Positions 1 through 8,777 are shown, counted from the stretch's first letter. The stretch: 64,000 bases of DNA from Muricoccus pecuniae (GCF_014199205.1 NZ_JACIJD010000018.1:1-64000), one strand, 5' to 3'. Notes: generated from the letters alone by a model not told the origin. Translations and numbers: made by a program.

Positions 1-409
1 GCCAGGGCCGATGTGCCTTGTGACCGGATACGTTGGCGTAGACTGATCAGACCAGGTCGTGAAAGCCCTTGCGGACGGGGCGGGCCATACGTTTTGCCAG
101 CATCTCCTTTAGCGTCGCCACATCCAGCATCTGCTCCGCCAGCAGCCGCTTCAGCTTGGCGTTCTCCTCCTCCAGTCCCTTCAGCTTGCGGGCATCCGAC
201 ACATCCATGCCGCCATACTTGGACCGCCACGTATAGAACGTCGCGTCGCTGATCCCGTGCTTGCGGCACAGATCGGCCGCGGTCGCACCTGCCTGGTGCT
301 CCTTCAGCACGCCAATAATCTGCTCTTGCGTGAACCTCGACCGCTTCATCGTCCGTCTCCTGTTGACGGACACTAACTTCAGAACGAGGGCATTTCAGGG
401 GCAAGGTCA
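1..409 (-). mobile_element. IS3-family insertion sequence, partial (runs off the window start)
   Basis: The visible part holds orfA and the orfA-proximal end of an IS3-family element. Reading on the minus strand from about 409, the end begins TGACCTTGCCCCTGAAATGC and is followed by a leader with a good ribosome-binding sequence and orfA. orfB, which carries the DDE catalytic domain, would lie to the left beyond the window, so completeness and the left end cannot be judged. The right boundary is placed by resemblance to ends of related IS3 elements. Confidence 0.65.
47..349 (-). CDS. IS3-family transposase OrfA (helix-turn-helix subunit)
   Basis: A 100-residue protein starting MKRSRFTQEQIIG, typical of IS3 OrfA. 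The N-terminal half is an HTH_Tnp_1 helix-turn-helix (AADLCRKHGISDATFYTWRSKYGG, read in parts around residues 22-45). A leucine-zipper-like coiled coil follows (LKGLEEENAKLKRLLAEQ). OrfA binds the element ends and is normally fused to OrfB by programmed frameshifting. The ATG at 349 is preferred over the upstream GTG at 373 because AGGAGAC sits just before it and family members start there. OrfB is outside the window. Confidence 0.85.
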   Translation of the reverse strand: MKRSRFTQEQIIGVLKEHQAGATAADLCRKHGISDATFYTWRSKYGGMDVSDARKLKGLEEENAKLKRLLAEQMLDVATLKEMLAKRMARPVRKGFHDLV

Positions 410-519
410 CAGAGGCTGGCATGGATGGTCGAGCCTACTTTAGATAGGAGCGGATCGTGGGACGTTGTGTTTCCATTACCAATCCTTGATGATCGTGCTG
501 AACAGGGAAGGCTGCGCGG

Positions 520-1143
520 ATGGGCGACTGCAGCGATGCTGACCCACTGATAGAGCAGGTTCGTGTTGCAATGCGGTATTTTGGCCGCGCCGCTGCTTTC
601 CATGAAGCGTGGCACCCGGCCGTTTACGATCCAGCCTTGCTGACCAGAGCAAGCAACACTGGAAGTAAGGAGACCTTCTTCAGCGTCCGGCGGGCACTCA
701 GAAGGGAGTTACTGGGCCAGCTTCTGGCTCTGTGGGACGGCACGCAGGAGACGCCCTCCCTTCCCTTGCTGGTGGAAGCTGTTGCTGCCAACGCTTCGTC
801 CGTCAGATTCGAAGAGGGTCCAGAAGCGGGGCAGCCCTTGGCCGCCTCTGGCGCGCCCTTGAGCGGGGCTGGAAGTGATATCCTGGGCAAATATAGGGAC
901 AATGGGCAGGGGTGGGCGGTGCTCCGCAGATTGCGGGAAACGCGCTTTCTGGAAGAACTCAAAGGAGAGATTGGCGCGACGAATAGCCACACCGAGGTAC
1001 AATCCGAGGTTGATGACGAGATCGCCGGTTTCTTCGACGACCTCAAGCGCCTCGTCGAAGTGGTGCAATCGGCATTTCCTGACGCAGCACCACCTTCCTC
1101 TGGGCGTGGGACGCGAGAATTTTGGGCGTCCTTGCGGGAATAG
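520..1143 (+). CDS. Hypothetical protein, possibly HEPN/AbiU2-like
   Basis: A 207-residue soluble, mostly helical protein without signal peptide or membrane segments. Residues about 50-85 (ETFFSVRRALRRELLGQLL followed by a SLPLLVEAV segment) recall the AbiU2-type HEPN helical core, a fold found in abortive-infection and toxin proteins. I could not find a clear R-x4-6-H catalytic motif, so this is a weak fold guess. The third codon positions are visibly less GC-biased than in the metabolic genes to the right, and the gene sits between two insertion sequences with no functional neighbour, which suggests acquired DNA. The ORF ends 25 bp before the IS6 left end and looks intact, though the original 3-prime context is gone. 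Confidence 0.4.
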   Translation: MGDCSDADPLIEQVRVAMRYFGRAAAFHEAWHPAVYDPALLTRASNTGSKETFFSVRRALRRELLGQLLALWDGTQETPSLPLLVEAVAANASSVRFEEGPEAGQPLAASGAPLSGAGSDILGKYRDNGQGWAVLRRLRETRFLEELKGEIGATNSHTEVQSEVDDEIAGFFDDLKRLVEVVQSAFPDAAPPSSGRGTREFWASLRE

Positions 1144-1168
1144 GCTTCTGGCCTGCAGGTGTTCGTCT

Positions 1169-2014
1169 GGCACCGTCAACTTGGCCGGCCGCCAGCTTGC
1201 CCGAGCGGCCCACCACCAGGTAGTCGGGTGGGATGACTGCCCCCGCCGCCTGCCCCAGCTTCGCCGGGTATCGCTTCCCGGCCGAGGTCATCAGCCAAGC
1301 GGTGTGGCTCCTCTTCCGCTTTCCGCTCAGCTTGCGGATGGTGGAGGAGATGCTGGCCTTCCGCGGCATCGTGGTCAGCCACGAAACACTGCGACAGTGG
1401 GGCCGCAAGTTCGGCCAGGCGTTTGCCAATGGGATCCGCCGTCGGCTGCCACGGGCCGGTGACAAGTGGCACCTGGATGAGGTCGTCCTCAAGATCAACG
1501 GTGTGACGCACTGGCTTTGGCGCGCCGTCGATCAGGGCGGGATGGTGCTCGACGTGCTGGTGCAGAGCAGACGGGACAAGCAAGCGGCCAAGCGGCTCCT
1601 CAGGAAGCTGCTGAAGCGGCAGATGCGGCCACCGCAGGTCATGATCACCGACAAGCTGGCAAGCTACGGCGCGGCGAAGAAGGAGGTGATGCCTTCAGTG
1701 GAGCACCGCCAGCACAAGGGGCTGAACAACAGGGCGGAGAACTCGCATCAGCCGACGCGAAGACGAGAGCGGCAGATGAGGCGGTTCAAATCATCAGGTC
1801 AGGCGCAGCGCTTCCTTTCTGCCCACGACGGGATCAACAACCTCTTTCATCTTTGCCGCGACCACCTCACTGCCTGTGAGTACCGTGCCGCAAGGGCGCG
1901 CGCGTTCGAGGTGTGGTCCGACATCAGCGGGGCCGCCGCGCGGGCTTGATCGCCCTTAATCCCAGTGCCGCTCCGTCAGCTTCCTCGCCTTGGGGCCGGC
2001 AAGTTGACGGTGCC
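1169..2014. mobile_element. IS6-family insertion sequence, apparently complete (846 bp)
   Basis: The element is bounded by a perfect 15-bp inverted repeat, GGCACCGTCAACTTG, at 1169-1183 and its complement at 2000-2014; beyond that the match becomes imperfect. It encloses one transposase gene. The 8 bases outside the left end (GTTCGTCT) do not match the 8 bases outside the right end (GCTGCAAC), so there is no target duplication. IS6 elements move by replicative cointegrate formation, and recombination between copies removes the duplication, so the two flanks were probably not neighbours originally. Confidence 0.85.
1233..1949 (+). CDS. IS6-family transposase
   Basis: A 238-residue single-ORF DDE transposase of normal IS6 length. 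The N-terminal part carries the helix-turn-helix typical of the family (SLRMVEEMLAFRGIVVSH, then LRQWGRKFG). The catalytic triad is visible: Asp in WHLDEVVLKI (about residue 76), Asp in VMITDKLASYG (about 136) and Glu in NNRAENSHQPTRRRE (about 168). The enzyme acts on the flanking 15-bp inverted repeats. No frameshift or missing catalytic residue is seen, so the copy may be active. Confidence 0.92.
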   Translation: MTAPAACPSFAGYRFPAEVISQAVWLLFRFPLSLRMVEEMLAFRGIVVSHETLRQWGRKFGQAFANGIRRRLPRAGDKWHLDEVVLKINGVTHWLWRAVDQGGMVLDVLVQSRRDKQAAKRLLRKLLKRQMRPPQVMITDKLASYGAAKKEVMPSVEHRQHKGLNNRAENSHQPTRRRERQMRRFKSSGQAQRFLSAHDGINNLFHLCRDHLTACEYRAARARAFEVWSDISGAAARA

Positions 2015-2370
2015 GCTGCAACCCGAGGCCTTCGATCCCGCGCAGGCCGACCTTACCGTCAGCATCGCCGCGACGGACTACGCGCAGCGCGTGATCATCT
2101 TGCCCTTCCTGACCCGCATGCGCCGGGAGGCGCCGGGGGTTCGCGTATCCGTGCAGCCCGTGGACATGGCGCAGCTTCCCGCGCAACTGGAGCGAGGGAG
2201 CCTCGACATGGCGCTGATCACGCCGGAGGTGGCGCCGGACGCGCTGCGCGCGCGCAAGCTGTTCGACGAGCGCTATGTCAGCGTGTTGCGCGCCGGACAT
2301 CCGGCCGAACGGTCGCTGGACCTCGACACTTTCTGCCGGTTGGATCACGCGATCATGTCGCACGAAACTG
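2015..2370 (+). pseudogene. LysR-family regulator fragment, cut on both sides by insertion sequences
   Basis: The reading frame encodes part of a LysR effector-binding domain: ADLTVSIAATDYAQRVIILP opens the domain, PGVRVSVQPVDMAQLPAQLE follows, and the segment ending RLDHAIMS closes the first subdomain. The wing-helix DNA-binding domain and the last third are missing. The fragment starts exactly at the outer edge of the IS6 inverted repeat and stops where the IS5 inverted repeat begins. It resembles the NodD/PcpR-like branch of LysR regulators. It cannot work as a regulator. No matching N- or C-terminal piece is found elsewhere in the window. Confidence 0.85.
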
Positions 2371-3465
2371 TGGTGCATGGATCGGATCTGAGGCCGAGGT
2401 AGGGTGGGATGGGGCTGGAGCGCCCCGATGACCGACAGGGACACCGCGCTTGCCCTTCAAAGTAAACAAGGACCGGCGCCATAAGATCCCGCGGCAGCGG
2501 CATCGGGTCACGAACTGGCCCGCCTATGAGGCGGGCCTTCGCTCTCGTGGCAGCCTGACGGTGTGGTTCACCGAGGACGCCATTGAGGGCTGGCGGGCAG
2601 CGCCTCGGACCACCCGCGGCGGGCAGCCATCCTATTCGGACCTGGCGATCGCGACTGCGCTGACCTTGCGTGCCGTGTTCCATCTGGCGTTGCGCCAGAC
2701 AGAGGGCTTGATTGCCTCGATCCTGCAGTTGCTGGGCATCGATCTTGCCGTGCCCGACCACACGACCTTGAGCCGGCGTGCGGAGACGCTCGAGGTGCCG
2801 CGGCCCTGCGGCGGGCAAGCGCCCGTGCACTTGCTGGTGGACAGCACGGGGTTGAAGTTCTGCGGCCCCGGCGAATGGTTGACGGAGAAGCACGGAACAC
2901 GACGACGCCGGTCGTGGCGCAAACTGCATCTCGCCACTGACGCCGACACGGGGCGGATCGTCGCGTCGGTGCTGACAGGCCACGATGCCGATGATGGTGG
3001 GCAAGTCGGCCCGCTGCTCGAGAGAGTGGACGGACCTGTCGCGTCCCTCACCGCTGATGGAGCTTACGACCGCGACGACGTCCATGCCGAGATTATGGCC
3101 CGTCACCCTGAGGCGGAGATCATCGTGCCGCCCCGATCAAGCGCCGTCCCAAGCGCGTCGGCCAGGGCTACGCCGACCGCGCGCGACCGCCATCTGCAGA
3201 TCATCGCCGAGCGCGGCCGCATGGGCTGGCAGAGAGCGTCTGGCTACAACTGGCGTGCCTTGGTTGAGGCCGATGTGTCGCGCTGGAAGCGCGTTATCGG
3301 TGACGGCCTGCGCTCGCAAACGGACGGACGCCAAGCGACCGAGGTGGCCATCGCCGCCGAGGTGCTGAACCGCATGTTGGACCTGGGTCGCCCAGAATAC
3401 GTCCGCATCGCCTAATCGTCAGGGCTCCTGGGAAAGATGCGTCCAACGCTCCGATCGATGCAACA
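2371..3465. mobile_element. IS5-family insertion sequence (about 1095 bp)
   Basis: An imperfect 16-bp inverted repeat brackets the transposase gene: TGGTGCATGGATCGGA at 2371-2386 and the complement of TGTTGCATCGATCGGA at 3450-3465 (14 of 16 identical). No convincing target duplication is seen (CTG/GGG-type flanks differ), so the exact ends could shift by a few bases. The element interrupts the LysR fragment on its left and abuts the Bug-receptor gene region on its right. Confidence 0.7.
2450..3415 (+). CDS. IS5-family transposase
   Basis: A 321-residue DDE transposase of the IS5 family. It begins MPFKVNKDRRHKIPRQR from a TTG codon, the start used by close family members. The N-terminal domain has the conserved ALTLRAVFHLALRQTEGL and LAVPDHTTLSRRAETL motifs. 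Catalytic residues are Asp in LLVDSTGLKF (about 127), Asp in LTADGAYDRDD (about 204) and Glu in ALVEADVSRWKRVIG (about 278). Length and motifs are complete, so the gene may be functional. Confidence 0.9.
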   Translation: MPFKVNKDRRHKIPRQRHRVTNWPAYEAGLRSRGSLTVWFTEDAIEGWRAAPRTTRGGQPSYSDLAIATALTLRAVFHLALRQTEGLIASILQLLGIDLAVPDHTTLSRRAETLEVPRPCGGQAPVHLLVDSTGLKFCGPGEWLTEKHGTRRRRSWRKLHLATDADTGRIVASVLTGHDADDGGQVGPLLERVDGPVASLTADGAYDRDDVHAEIMARHPEAEIIVPPRSSAVPSASARATPTARDRHLQIIAERGRMGWQRASGYNWRALVEADVSRWKRVIGDGLRSQTDGRQATEVAIAAEVLNRMLDLGRPEYVRIA

Positions 3466-3532
3466 GGGTCGATCATAGGCTCACCGCCGCGGCGTGAGAC
3501 GGCATCGCTGGCGCGAGGACTGACAGGCCCCT

Positions 3533-4510
3533 TCAGGCGGAAATCTTCGCCTCCCGCACCACGGTGCCCCACTGCTCGCTCTCTCGCGCCATCATCGCGG
3601 CCAGTTCCGCCGGCCCGGCTGCCACGGCATCCCCGCCCGAGCGGGCCATCTGCTCGCGGAAGACGGAGCTGGCCACCAGATCCGCGACTGCCCTCGCCAC
3701 GCGATCCACCACCGTCGACGGCGTGCCCTGCGGCGCGAAGAGGCCACCCGTGGAGGCCGCTGCGTAGCCGGGCAGACCGGCCTCCACCATCGTCGGCAGT
3801 TCCGGCAGCAGTGGATGGCGCCCCGTGCCGCAAAGGGCCAGAGCCCGGACGCGGCCCCCGCGCACCTGCGGCTCGGCCGACGGCAGGCTGTCGAACATCA
3901 TGTCGATCGTCCCGGCGACGAGGTCGTTCATCGCCGGGCCGCCGCCGCGATAGGGGACGTGGGTGATGTCGATACCGGCTTTCAGGCGGAACAGCTCCCC
4001 GGCCAGATGTATCATCGATCCCGTTCCGGCGGAGCCGAAGGTGAGCCTCCCCGGCTGTGCCTTGGCCAGCCCGATCAACTCGGCGACGGAATGCGCGGGC
4101 AGCGCGGTGGACACGGCGAGGAGATGCTCGATCCGGAAGGCGAGGCTGATCGGCACGAGGTCCTTTAGCGGGTCGAAGCCAAGATTGTGGTAGAGGTGCC
4201 GGTTCACCGCCACCGCCCCGTTCGTGCCCATGAGGAGCGAGTAACCATCGGCCGAGGCGCGGATGACGTTTTCCAGCGCCAGGTTGCCGCCGGCGCCAGT
4301 GCGGTTCTCCACCACCACATTCCCCCCGAGGCGCTCGGAAAGCCCGTTGGCGAGGATGCGGGCGAGCACGTCGGTGCCGCCCCCCGCCGCGAAGGGCACC
4401 ACGATCCGGACGGGGCGGGACGGCCAGGCCTGGGCGAGCGCCGGGCGCGCCAGGGCGGCCGCTGCGGGGGCTGCGGCCAGGGCGGCCAGCCATTCACGTC
4501 GTGCGAGCAT
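3533..4510 (-). CDS. Bug/TctC-family periplasmic tricarboxylate-type binding receptor
   Basis: A 325-residue exported receptor. The N-terminus has a twin-arginine-like signal (MLARREWLAAL, alanine-rich, cleavage near ALAQA). The mature protein opens WPSRPVRIVVPFAAGGGTDVLAR, the diagnostic Bug start, followed by NRTGAGGNLA, DGYSLLMGTN and HVPYRGGGPAMNDLVAG. These receptors bind carboxylates or amides and normally serve TctA/TctB permeases; none is present nearby. It follows HyuB by 72 bp on the same strand, so it may recognise the same class of compound that HyuA/HyuB attack. The ATG at 4510 fits the signal peptide; the open frame extending upstream is only a shadow of HyuB. Confidence 0.88.
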   Translation of the reverse strand: MLARREWLAALAAAPAAAALARPALAQAWPSRPVRIVVPFAAGGGTDVLARILANGLSERLGGNVVVENRTGAGGNLALENVIRASADGYSLLMGTNGAVAVNRHLYHNLGFDPLKDLVPISLAFRIEHLLAVSTALPAHSVAELIGLAKAQPGRLTFGSAGTGSMIHLAGELFRLKAGIDITHVPYRGGGPAMNDLVAGTIDMMFDSLPSAEPQVRGGRVRALALCGTGRHPLLPELPTMVEAGLPGYAAASTGGLFAPQGTPSTVVDRVARAVADLVASSVFREQMARSGGDAVAAGPAELAAMMARESEQWGTVVREAKISA

Positions 4511-4581
4511 GGTCCTGCATCCTTCAATCAGAGGCGTGACGGCATCTCCCGGGCACGGCCTCTTTCGGGCCGCGCCTCGCA

Positions 4582-6294
4582 TCAGTTCCGCAAGGCGGCA
4601 GCGACCAGCGCCGCGCCGTAGTCGAGTTCGGCCTGCCCGCGCGTCAGGCGGCCATCGGCGAGGTCCGCCGCCAGGGCCGCTTCCGGCCGTTCCCCTGGCG
4701 CGCCGAACCCGCCGCCGCCGGGCGTCTCCAGCCGCACGCTCTCGCCCGCCGCCAGCACGAGGTTCGCGGCCTTGGAGGAGAGCTCCTCCTCCCCGTGCGT
4801 GCCGGGATTGCGTAGCAGCCGCGCCGTTCCGCCGGCCAGGCCGCCGAAGAGGCCGGGAGCGCCCGCCTTGTGCCCGTCGGAGCGGGCGGAGAAGACGATG
4901 CCGTCCCGCGTGGCGCGGATCTGCCGGGCGATGCCCTGTCCGCCGCGGTGCCGGCCGGCGCCGCCGGAGCCCTCCACCAGCGCGTATTCCTCGACTAGCA
5001 GGGCATACTCGTTCTCGAGCGCCTCGGCCGGCAGGTTGGAGGTGTTGGTGACATGGACATGCACCCCGTCCATCCCGTCGGCCGCGCCACGCGCGCCGAC
5101 GCCGCCGCCCATGGTCTCTAGGTAAACGAAGGTGCCGTCGCCGCGCCGCCGCTCGCCGGAGAAGATGATGGCGGGCACGCTGTCGAGGCTCGCGGCCATC
5201 GCGCGCTCCGGTGGAAGCAGCTCCGCGAAGGCGGCGAAGAGGGCGCGGGCCACCTTGTTGCAGGTGATGCTGCGCGCCCCGGTAGCTGCGGGAAAACGCG
5301 GGTTGACGAGGCTCCCCTCGGGCGCGCGGATCTCGACGCAGGCGGCGAGGCCCTGGTTCGGCAGCAGCTCCGGGTCCAGCAGCGTCTTCACGGCGTAGTA
5401 GACGGTGGCGCGGAGCGCGCTCTCCGGCACGTTCATCGCGCCGCGCGCCTGCGGGGCCGTGCCCTGGAAATCCACGATCAGCCGGTCCCCCTCCGCGGTC
5501 ACGCCCACCACGATCTCCACGGGGTCGCCACCCAGCCCGTCGTCGTCCATCCAGGCGCGGCCGATGGCGCTGCCCGCCGCCATGGCCCGGATGCGGTTGC
5601 CGAGGCGGCGTGCGGTATAGGCCAGCAGGTCGTCGATCGCGGCCGTCGCGGCGGCGAGGCCCATGCCGGCGCACAACTCCTCCATCAACCGCACGCCGCG
5701 GAGGTTGGAGGCGACCTGCACCTTCAGGTCCAGCGCGCGCTCCTCCGGCTCCCGCGAGTTGTGGGCGACAAGATTCAGCAGCGCCTCATCCAGCTTCCCC
5801 CCGCGCACGAGGCGGATGACGGGGATGCGGAGCCCTTCCTCGAAGATGGAGCGGGCGCTACCCGAGATGGAGCCGGGCGTCGGCCCGCCCACATCGGAGT
5901 GGTGGCCGACATTGGCGGCGAGGAAGCGCGGCCTGCCCTCCACGAAGACCGGCGTCACCACCGCGATGTCCGGCGTGTGCGTGCCACCCGCGAGGTAGGG
6001 GTCGTTGCAGATGAAGGCGTCGCCCTCCCGCATGCGCTCGATCGGGCAGGCCTCCAGCACGGCGCGCACGCTGCCCATGAGGGAGCCGAGATGCAGCGGG
6101 ATGTGCGATGCCTGCGCGATAAGCCGGCCCGCCGCGTCGAACAGGCCGACGGAGCAGTCCTTCCGCTCCTTGATGTTGGTGGAGAAGGAGGAGCGGATCA
6201 GCGCGTTCCCCATGTCCTCCGTGATGGAGAGGAGGCGGTTGCTGAACACCTCCATCGCGATCGGGTCGGAGAGGGCGGGCGCCCCCGTGTTCAC
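4582..6294 (-). CDS. hyuB: Hydantoinase B / oxoprolinase-family subunit
   Basis: About 570 residues, the normal length of HyuB. Family motifs include DPIAMEVFSNRLLSITEDMG at the start, SSFSTNIKERKDCS, HIPLHLGSL, FICNDPYLAGGTHTPD, VGHHSDVGG and the C-terminal ETPGGGGFGAP. HyuA and HyuB together open cyclic amides (hydantoin, 5-oxoproline) or carboxylate ketones in ATP-dependent reactions in the cytoplasm. The gene lies directly after HyuA. The GTG at 6294 gives a 9-bp gap; a TTG at 6306 would overlap the HyuA stop, and the ATG at 6255 is also possible. The substrate cannot be read from sequence. Confidence 0.9.
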   Translation of the reverse strand: MNTGAPALSDPIAMEVFSNRLLSITEDMGNALIRSSFSTNIKERKDCSVGLFDAAGRLIAQASHIPLHLGSLMGSVRAVLEACPIERMREGDAFICNDPYLAGGTHTPDIAVVTPVFVEGRPRFLAANVGHHSDVGGPTPGSISGSARSIFEEGLRIPVIRLVRGGKLDEALLNLVAHNSREPEERALDLKVQVASNLRGVRLMEELCAGMGLAAATAAIDDLLAYTARRLGNRIRAMAAGSAIGRAWMDDDGLGGDPVEIVVGVTAEGDRLIVDFQGTAPQARGAMNVPESALRATVYYAVKTLLDPELLPNQGLAACVEIRAPEGSLVNPRFPAATGARSITCNKVARALFAAFAELLPPERAMAASLDSVPAIIFSGERRRGDGTFVYLETMGGGVGARGAADGMDGVHVHVTNTSNLPAEALENEYALLVEEYALVEGSGGAGRHRGGQGIARQIRATRDGIVFSARSDGHKAGAPGLFGGLAGGTARLLRNPGTHGEEELSSKAANLVLAAGESVRLETPGGGGFGAPGERPEAALAADLADGRLTRGQAELDYGAALVAAALRN

Positions 6295-6302
6295 GCCGTC
6301 GC

Positions 6303-8339
6303 TCAAGGGGCAGTCTCCACGATCAGGTTGCCGGAGGGATCCACCGTGACCCGCTGCCCGGGCTCGACGACGGTGGTGGAGCTCATCTCGTCGATGATGG
6401 CGGGGCCGGGGATCGCCGTCCCGGCGCCGAGGCAGGCGCGGTCGAAGACGGGCGTCTCCACCCAGCCCGCGTCGAAATGGACCTGGCGGCGGGCGCGGGG
6501 CTCGGGCGCGCCGGAGGTGCCGCCCTCGAAGCGCGCGGCAGGACGGTCCACGCCGCCCACAGCCTTGAGGCGGGCGTTCACCACCTCCACGGCGCGTCCG
6601 GGCACGTCGTAGCCGTACTCGCGGCGATGGGCGTCGGCGAAGCTCTCGTGGAAGCTCTCCAGGGCGAAGCCGCCCTCGTCGGGCAGGCGAACCTGCACCT
6701 CGTGGTTCTGGCCCTTGTAGCGGGCCTCGATCACGCGATGGACGGTGCGGCGCGCCGGCTCCACGCGGCCAGCCTCCAGCCAATCCTCGCCCTGCCCTGC
6801 CATCATCTCGAAGCGGGCCATGATGCCCGGCCAGTTCTCCGGCGTGGCCTCGGCGATCTCACTGCGGACGAAGTCGAGGCTGATGTCGGACATGAGTATG
6901 CCGCGGGCGCACATCGTGCCCGGCTCCTGCGGGACGAGGACGCGGCGGATGCCGCATTCCCGAGCCACCGCCCCCGCATGCAGCGGCCCCGCGCCGCCGA
7001 AGGGAAAGAGGGCGAAGCGGCCGAGGTCGTGCCCCTTCTCCGTCGAGACGGAACGGATGGCGCGGCTCATATTGGCCACTGCGATGCGGATGATGCCCAG
7101 CGCCGCCGCCTCCACGCTCAGCCCCAGCGGCCGCGCGATCCGCTCCTCGATCGCGCGGCGGGCGGCGTCCTCGTCCACCCTCATCCGGCCGCCCAGCAGC
7201 GTGACGGGGTCCAGCCGGTGCAGCACGATGTTGGCGTCCGTCAGCGTCGGTTCGCGGCCGCCGCGCCCGTAGGCGACGGGGCCGGGATCGGCACCCGCGC
7301 TGTGCGGGCCGACCTTCAGCGCGCCGGCGTCGTCGATCCAGGCGACGGAGCCGCCGCCGGCGCCGATGACGTGCACGTCCACCATCGGTGTGCGGACCGG
7401 ATAGTCCGCGACGAGCCGGCTGGTGGCGAAGGCGGGGACGCCGTTGGCGATGAGGGATACGTCCGTGCTCGTGCCGCCGACATCGTAGGTGACGACGTCC
7501 GGGAACCCCGCCGCCCGCGCCACCTCCGCCGCGCCCACCACGCCGGCCGCTGGGCCGGAGAGACAGGTGCGGACGGGAAAAGCGCGCACCGTCTCCACCG
7601 ACATGAGGCCACCGTTGGAATGGATGGTGTGCGGCTTTGCCTCCACACCGATGGCCGCCAGGCGCTCGAGGAAACGGTCGAGGTACCGTTCCATGCGCGG
7701 GCCGACATAGGTGTTGATGGCGGTGGTGGAGAAGCGCTCGTACTCCCGGAACTCCGGCAACACCCCAGATGAGGTGGAGACATAGGCGCCGGGCAGGATC
7801 GCGCGCAGGATCTCCGCGGCGCGGCGCTCATGCGCGTCGCATAGGTAGCTGTGCAGGAAGCCGATGGCGACTGCCTCCACCCCGGCCTCGCCGAGGCGGC
7901 GCGCGGCGTCCTCCACGGCCGCCTCGTCCAGCGGCTCCAGCTCCCGCCCATCGGCGTCCAGCCGGCCGCCCACCTCGAAGCGCAGGGCGCGGGGGATGAG
8001 CGGCGGCGGCTTGGCGACGGCATAGTCGTAGAGATGCGGGCGGGTCTGGCGGCCGATCTCCAGCACGTCGCGGAAGCCCCTGGTGGTGATCAAGCCGGTG
8101 CGGACGCCGCGCCGCTCGATCACCATGTTGGTGGCCACCGTAGTGCCGTGGCCGACGAAGCCGATCTCCCCGGCGGGCAGGCCGAACTCCCCGATCAGGG
8201 CGCGCAGCCCGGTCCCGATCGCCTCCGAAGGGTCCGCCGGGGTGGAGGGGACCTTGAAGTGGCGGAGCCCGCCATCGCGCGTGTCGTGCACCGTGAAATC
8301 GGTGAAGGTGCCGCCGACGTCGAAGCCGATCCGAAGCAT
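6303..8339 (-). CDS. hyuA: Hydantoinase A / oxoprolinase-family subunit
   Basis: A 678-residue ATP-dependent ring-opening subunit with an actin/hexokinase-type ATP-binding fold. The N-terminal phosphate loop reads IGFDVGGTFTDFTVHD. Further conserved segments are GHGTTVATNMVIERRG, SNGGLMSVETV, the second phosphate loop DVGGTSTDVSLI (about residue 285) and FPFGGAGPLHA. It pairs with HyuB immediately downstream, and a RidA-family gene lies 64 bp upstream on the same strand. The ATG at 8339 places the start at the conserved MLRIGFDVGG; a TTG at 8351 is an alternative. N-methylhydantoinase, 5-oxoprolinase and acetone-carboxylase-like activities are all possible in this family. Confidence 0.9.
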   Translation of the reverse strand: MLRIGFDVGGTFTDFTVHDTRDGGLRHFKVPSTPADPSEAIGTGLRALIGEFGLPAGEIGFVGHGTTVATNMVIERRGVRTGLITTRGFRDVLEIGRQTRPHLYDYAVAKPPPLIPRALRFEVGGRLDADGRELEPLDEAAVEDAARRLGEAGVEAVAIGFLHSYLCDAHERRAAEILRAILPGAYVSTSSGVLPEFREYERFSTTAINTYVGPRMERYLDRFLERLAAIGVEAKPHTIHSNGGLMSVETVRAFPVRTCLSGPAAGVVGAAEVARAAGFPDVVTYDVGGTSTDVSLIANGVPAFATSRLVADYPVRTPMVDVHVIGAGGGSVAWIDDAGALKVGPHSAGADPGPVAYGRGGREPTLTDANIVLHRLDPVTLLGGRMRVDEDAARRAIEERIARPLGLSVEAAALGIIRIAVANMSRAIRSVSTEKGHDLGRFALFPFGGAGPLHAGAVARECGIRRVLVPQEPGTMCARGILMSDISLDFVRSEIAEATPENWPGIMARFEMMAGQGEDWLEAGRVEPARRTVHRVIEARYKGQNHEVQVRLPDEGGFALESFHESFADAHRREYGYDVPGRAVEVVNARLKAVGGVDRPAARFEGGTSGAPEPRARRQVHFDAGWVETPVFDRACLGAGTAIPGPAIIDEMSSTTVVEPGQRVTVDPSGNLIVETAP

Positions 8340-8403
8340 GCCTGATCCCAACCTGCCATCCAGGACGAGCGCCGCGTGGAAGCGTCCGCGCGGCGCGGGG
8401 TGC

Positions 8404-8748
8404 CTAACGCGCGGCAGTCACGACCACCTCGATCAGCGTGTTCGGGCCGAGCTCGGAAACGCCCAGGGTCGCGCGTGTGGGCAGATCCTCCGGGCCGAAC
8501 CAGGCCGTCCATGCCTCGTTCATCGCGTCCTTCTGGCCCATGTCGGTGACGTAGAGCGTGGCGGCGAGAAGCTTTGTCTTGTCGCTGCCGTTCTCGGCGA
8601 GGAGCTTGCCGATCTTCTCCAGGATCTCCGCGGTCTGCCCCTTCATGTCCTTGGAGCGGTCGTCGGCCACGATGCCGCCGAAGTAGAGCACCCCGTTGTA
8701 CTCGACCACGCGGTGCATGATGGGCGTGCGGGCATGGCGTCGGATCAT
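8404..8748 (-). CDS. RidA/YjgF-family enamine/imine deaminase
   Basis: A 114-residue member of the Rid family, which hydrolyses reactive enamine/imine intermediates released by amine-oxidising or PLP enzymes. Conserved features are YNGVLYFGGIVADD near the N-terminus, ILEKIGKLLAENG in the middle, TRATLGVSELG carrying the conserved substrate-binding Arg, and IEVVVTAAR with the conserved Glu. The ATG at 8748 has GAGAGGAC just upstream. It sits between two sets of FAD amine-oxidase-like genes and HyuA/HyuB, a sensible place for an imine scavenger. Its branch of the Rid family is undetermined. Confidence 0.88.
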   Translation of the reverse strand: MIRRHARTPIMHRVVEYNGVLYFGGIVADDRSKDMKGQTAEILEKIGKLLAENGSDKTKLLAATLYVTDMGQKDAMNEAWTAWFGPEDLPTRATLGVSELGPNTLIEVVVTAAR

Positions 8749-8777
8749 GTGTTGTCCTCTCGTGTTGATGCCGGGCC

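Noticed and set aside
3294-4493. 399-residue minus-strand frame
   Set aside because: Shadow of the Bug receptor in another frame; crosses the IS5 end and is Arg/Gly/Pro-rich.
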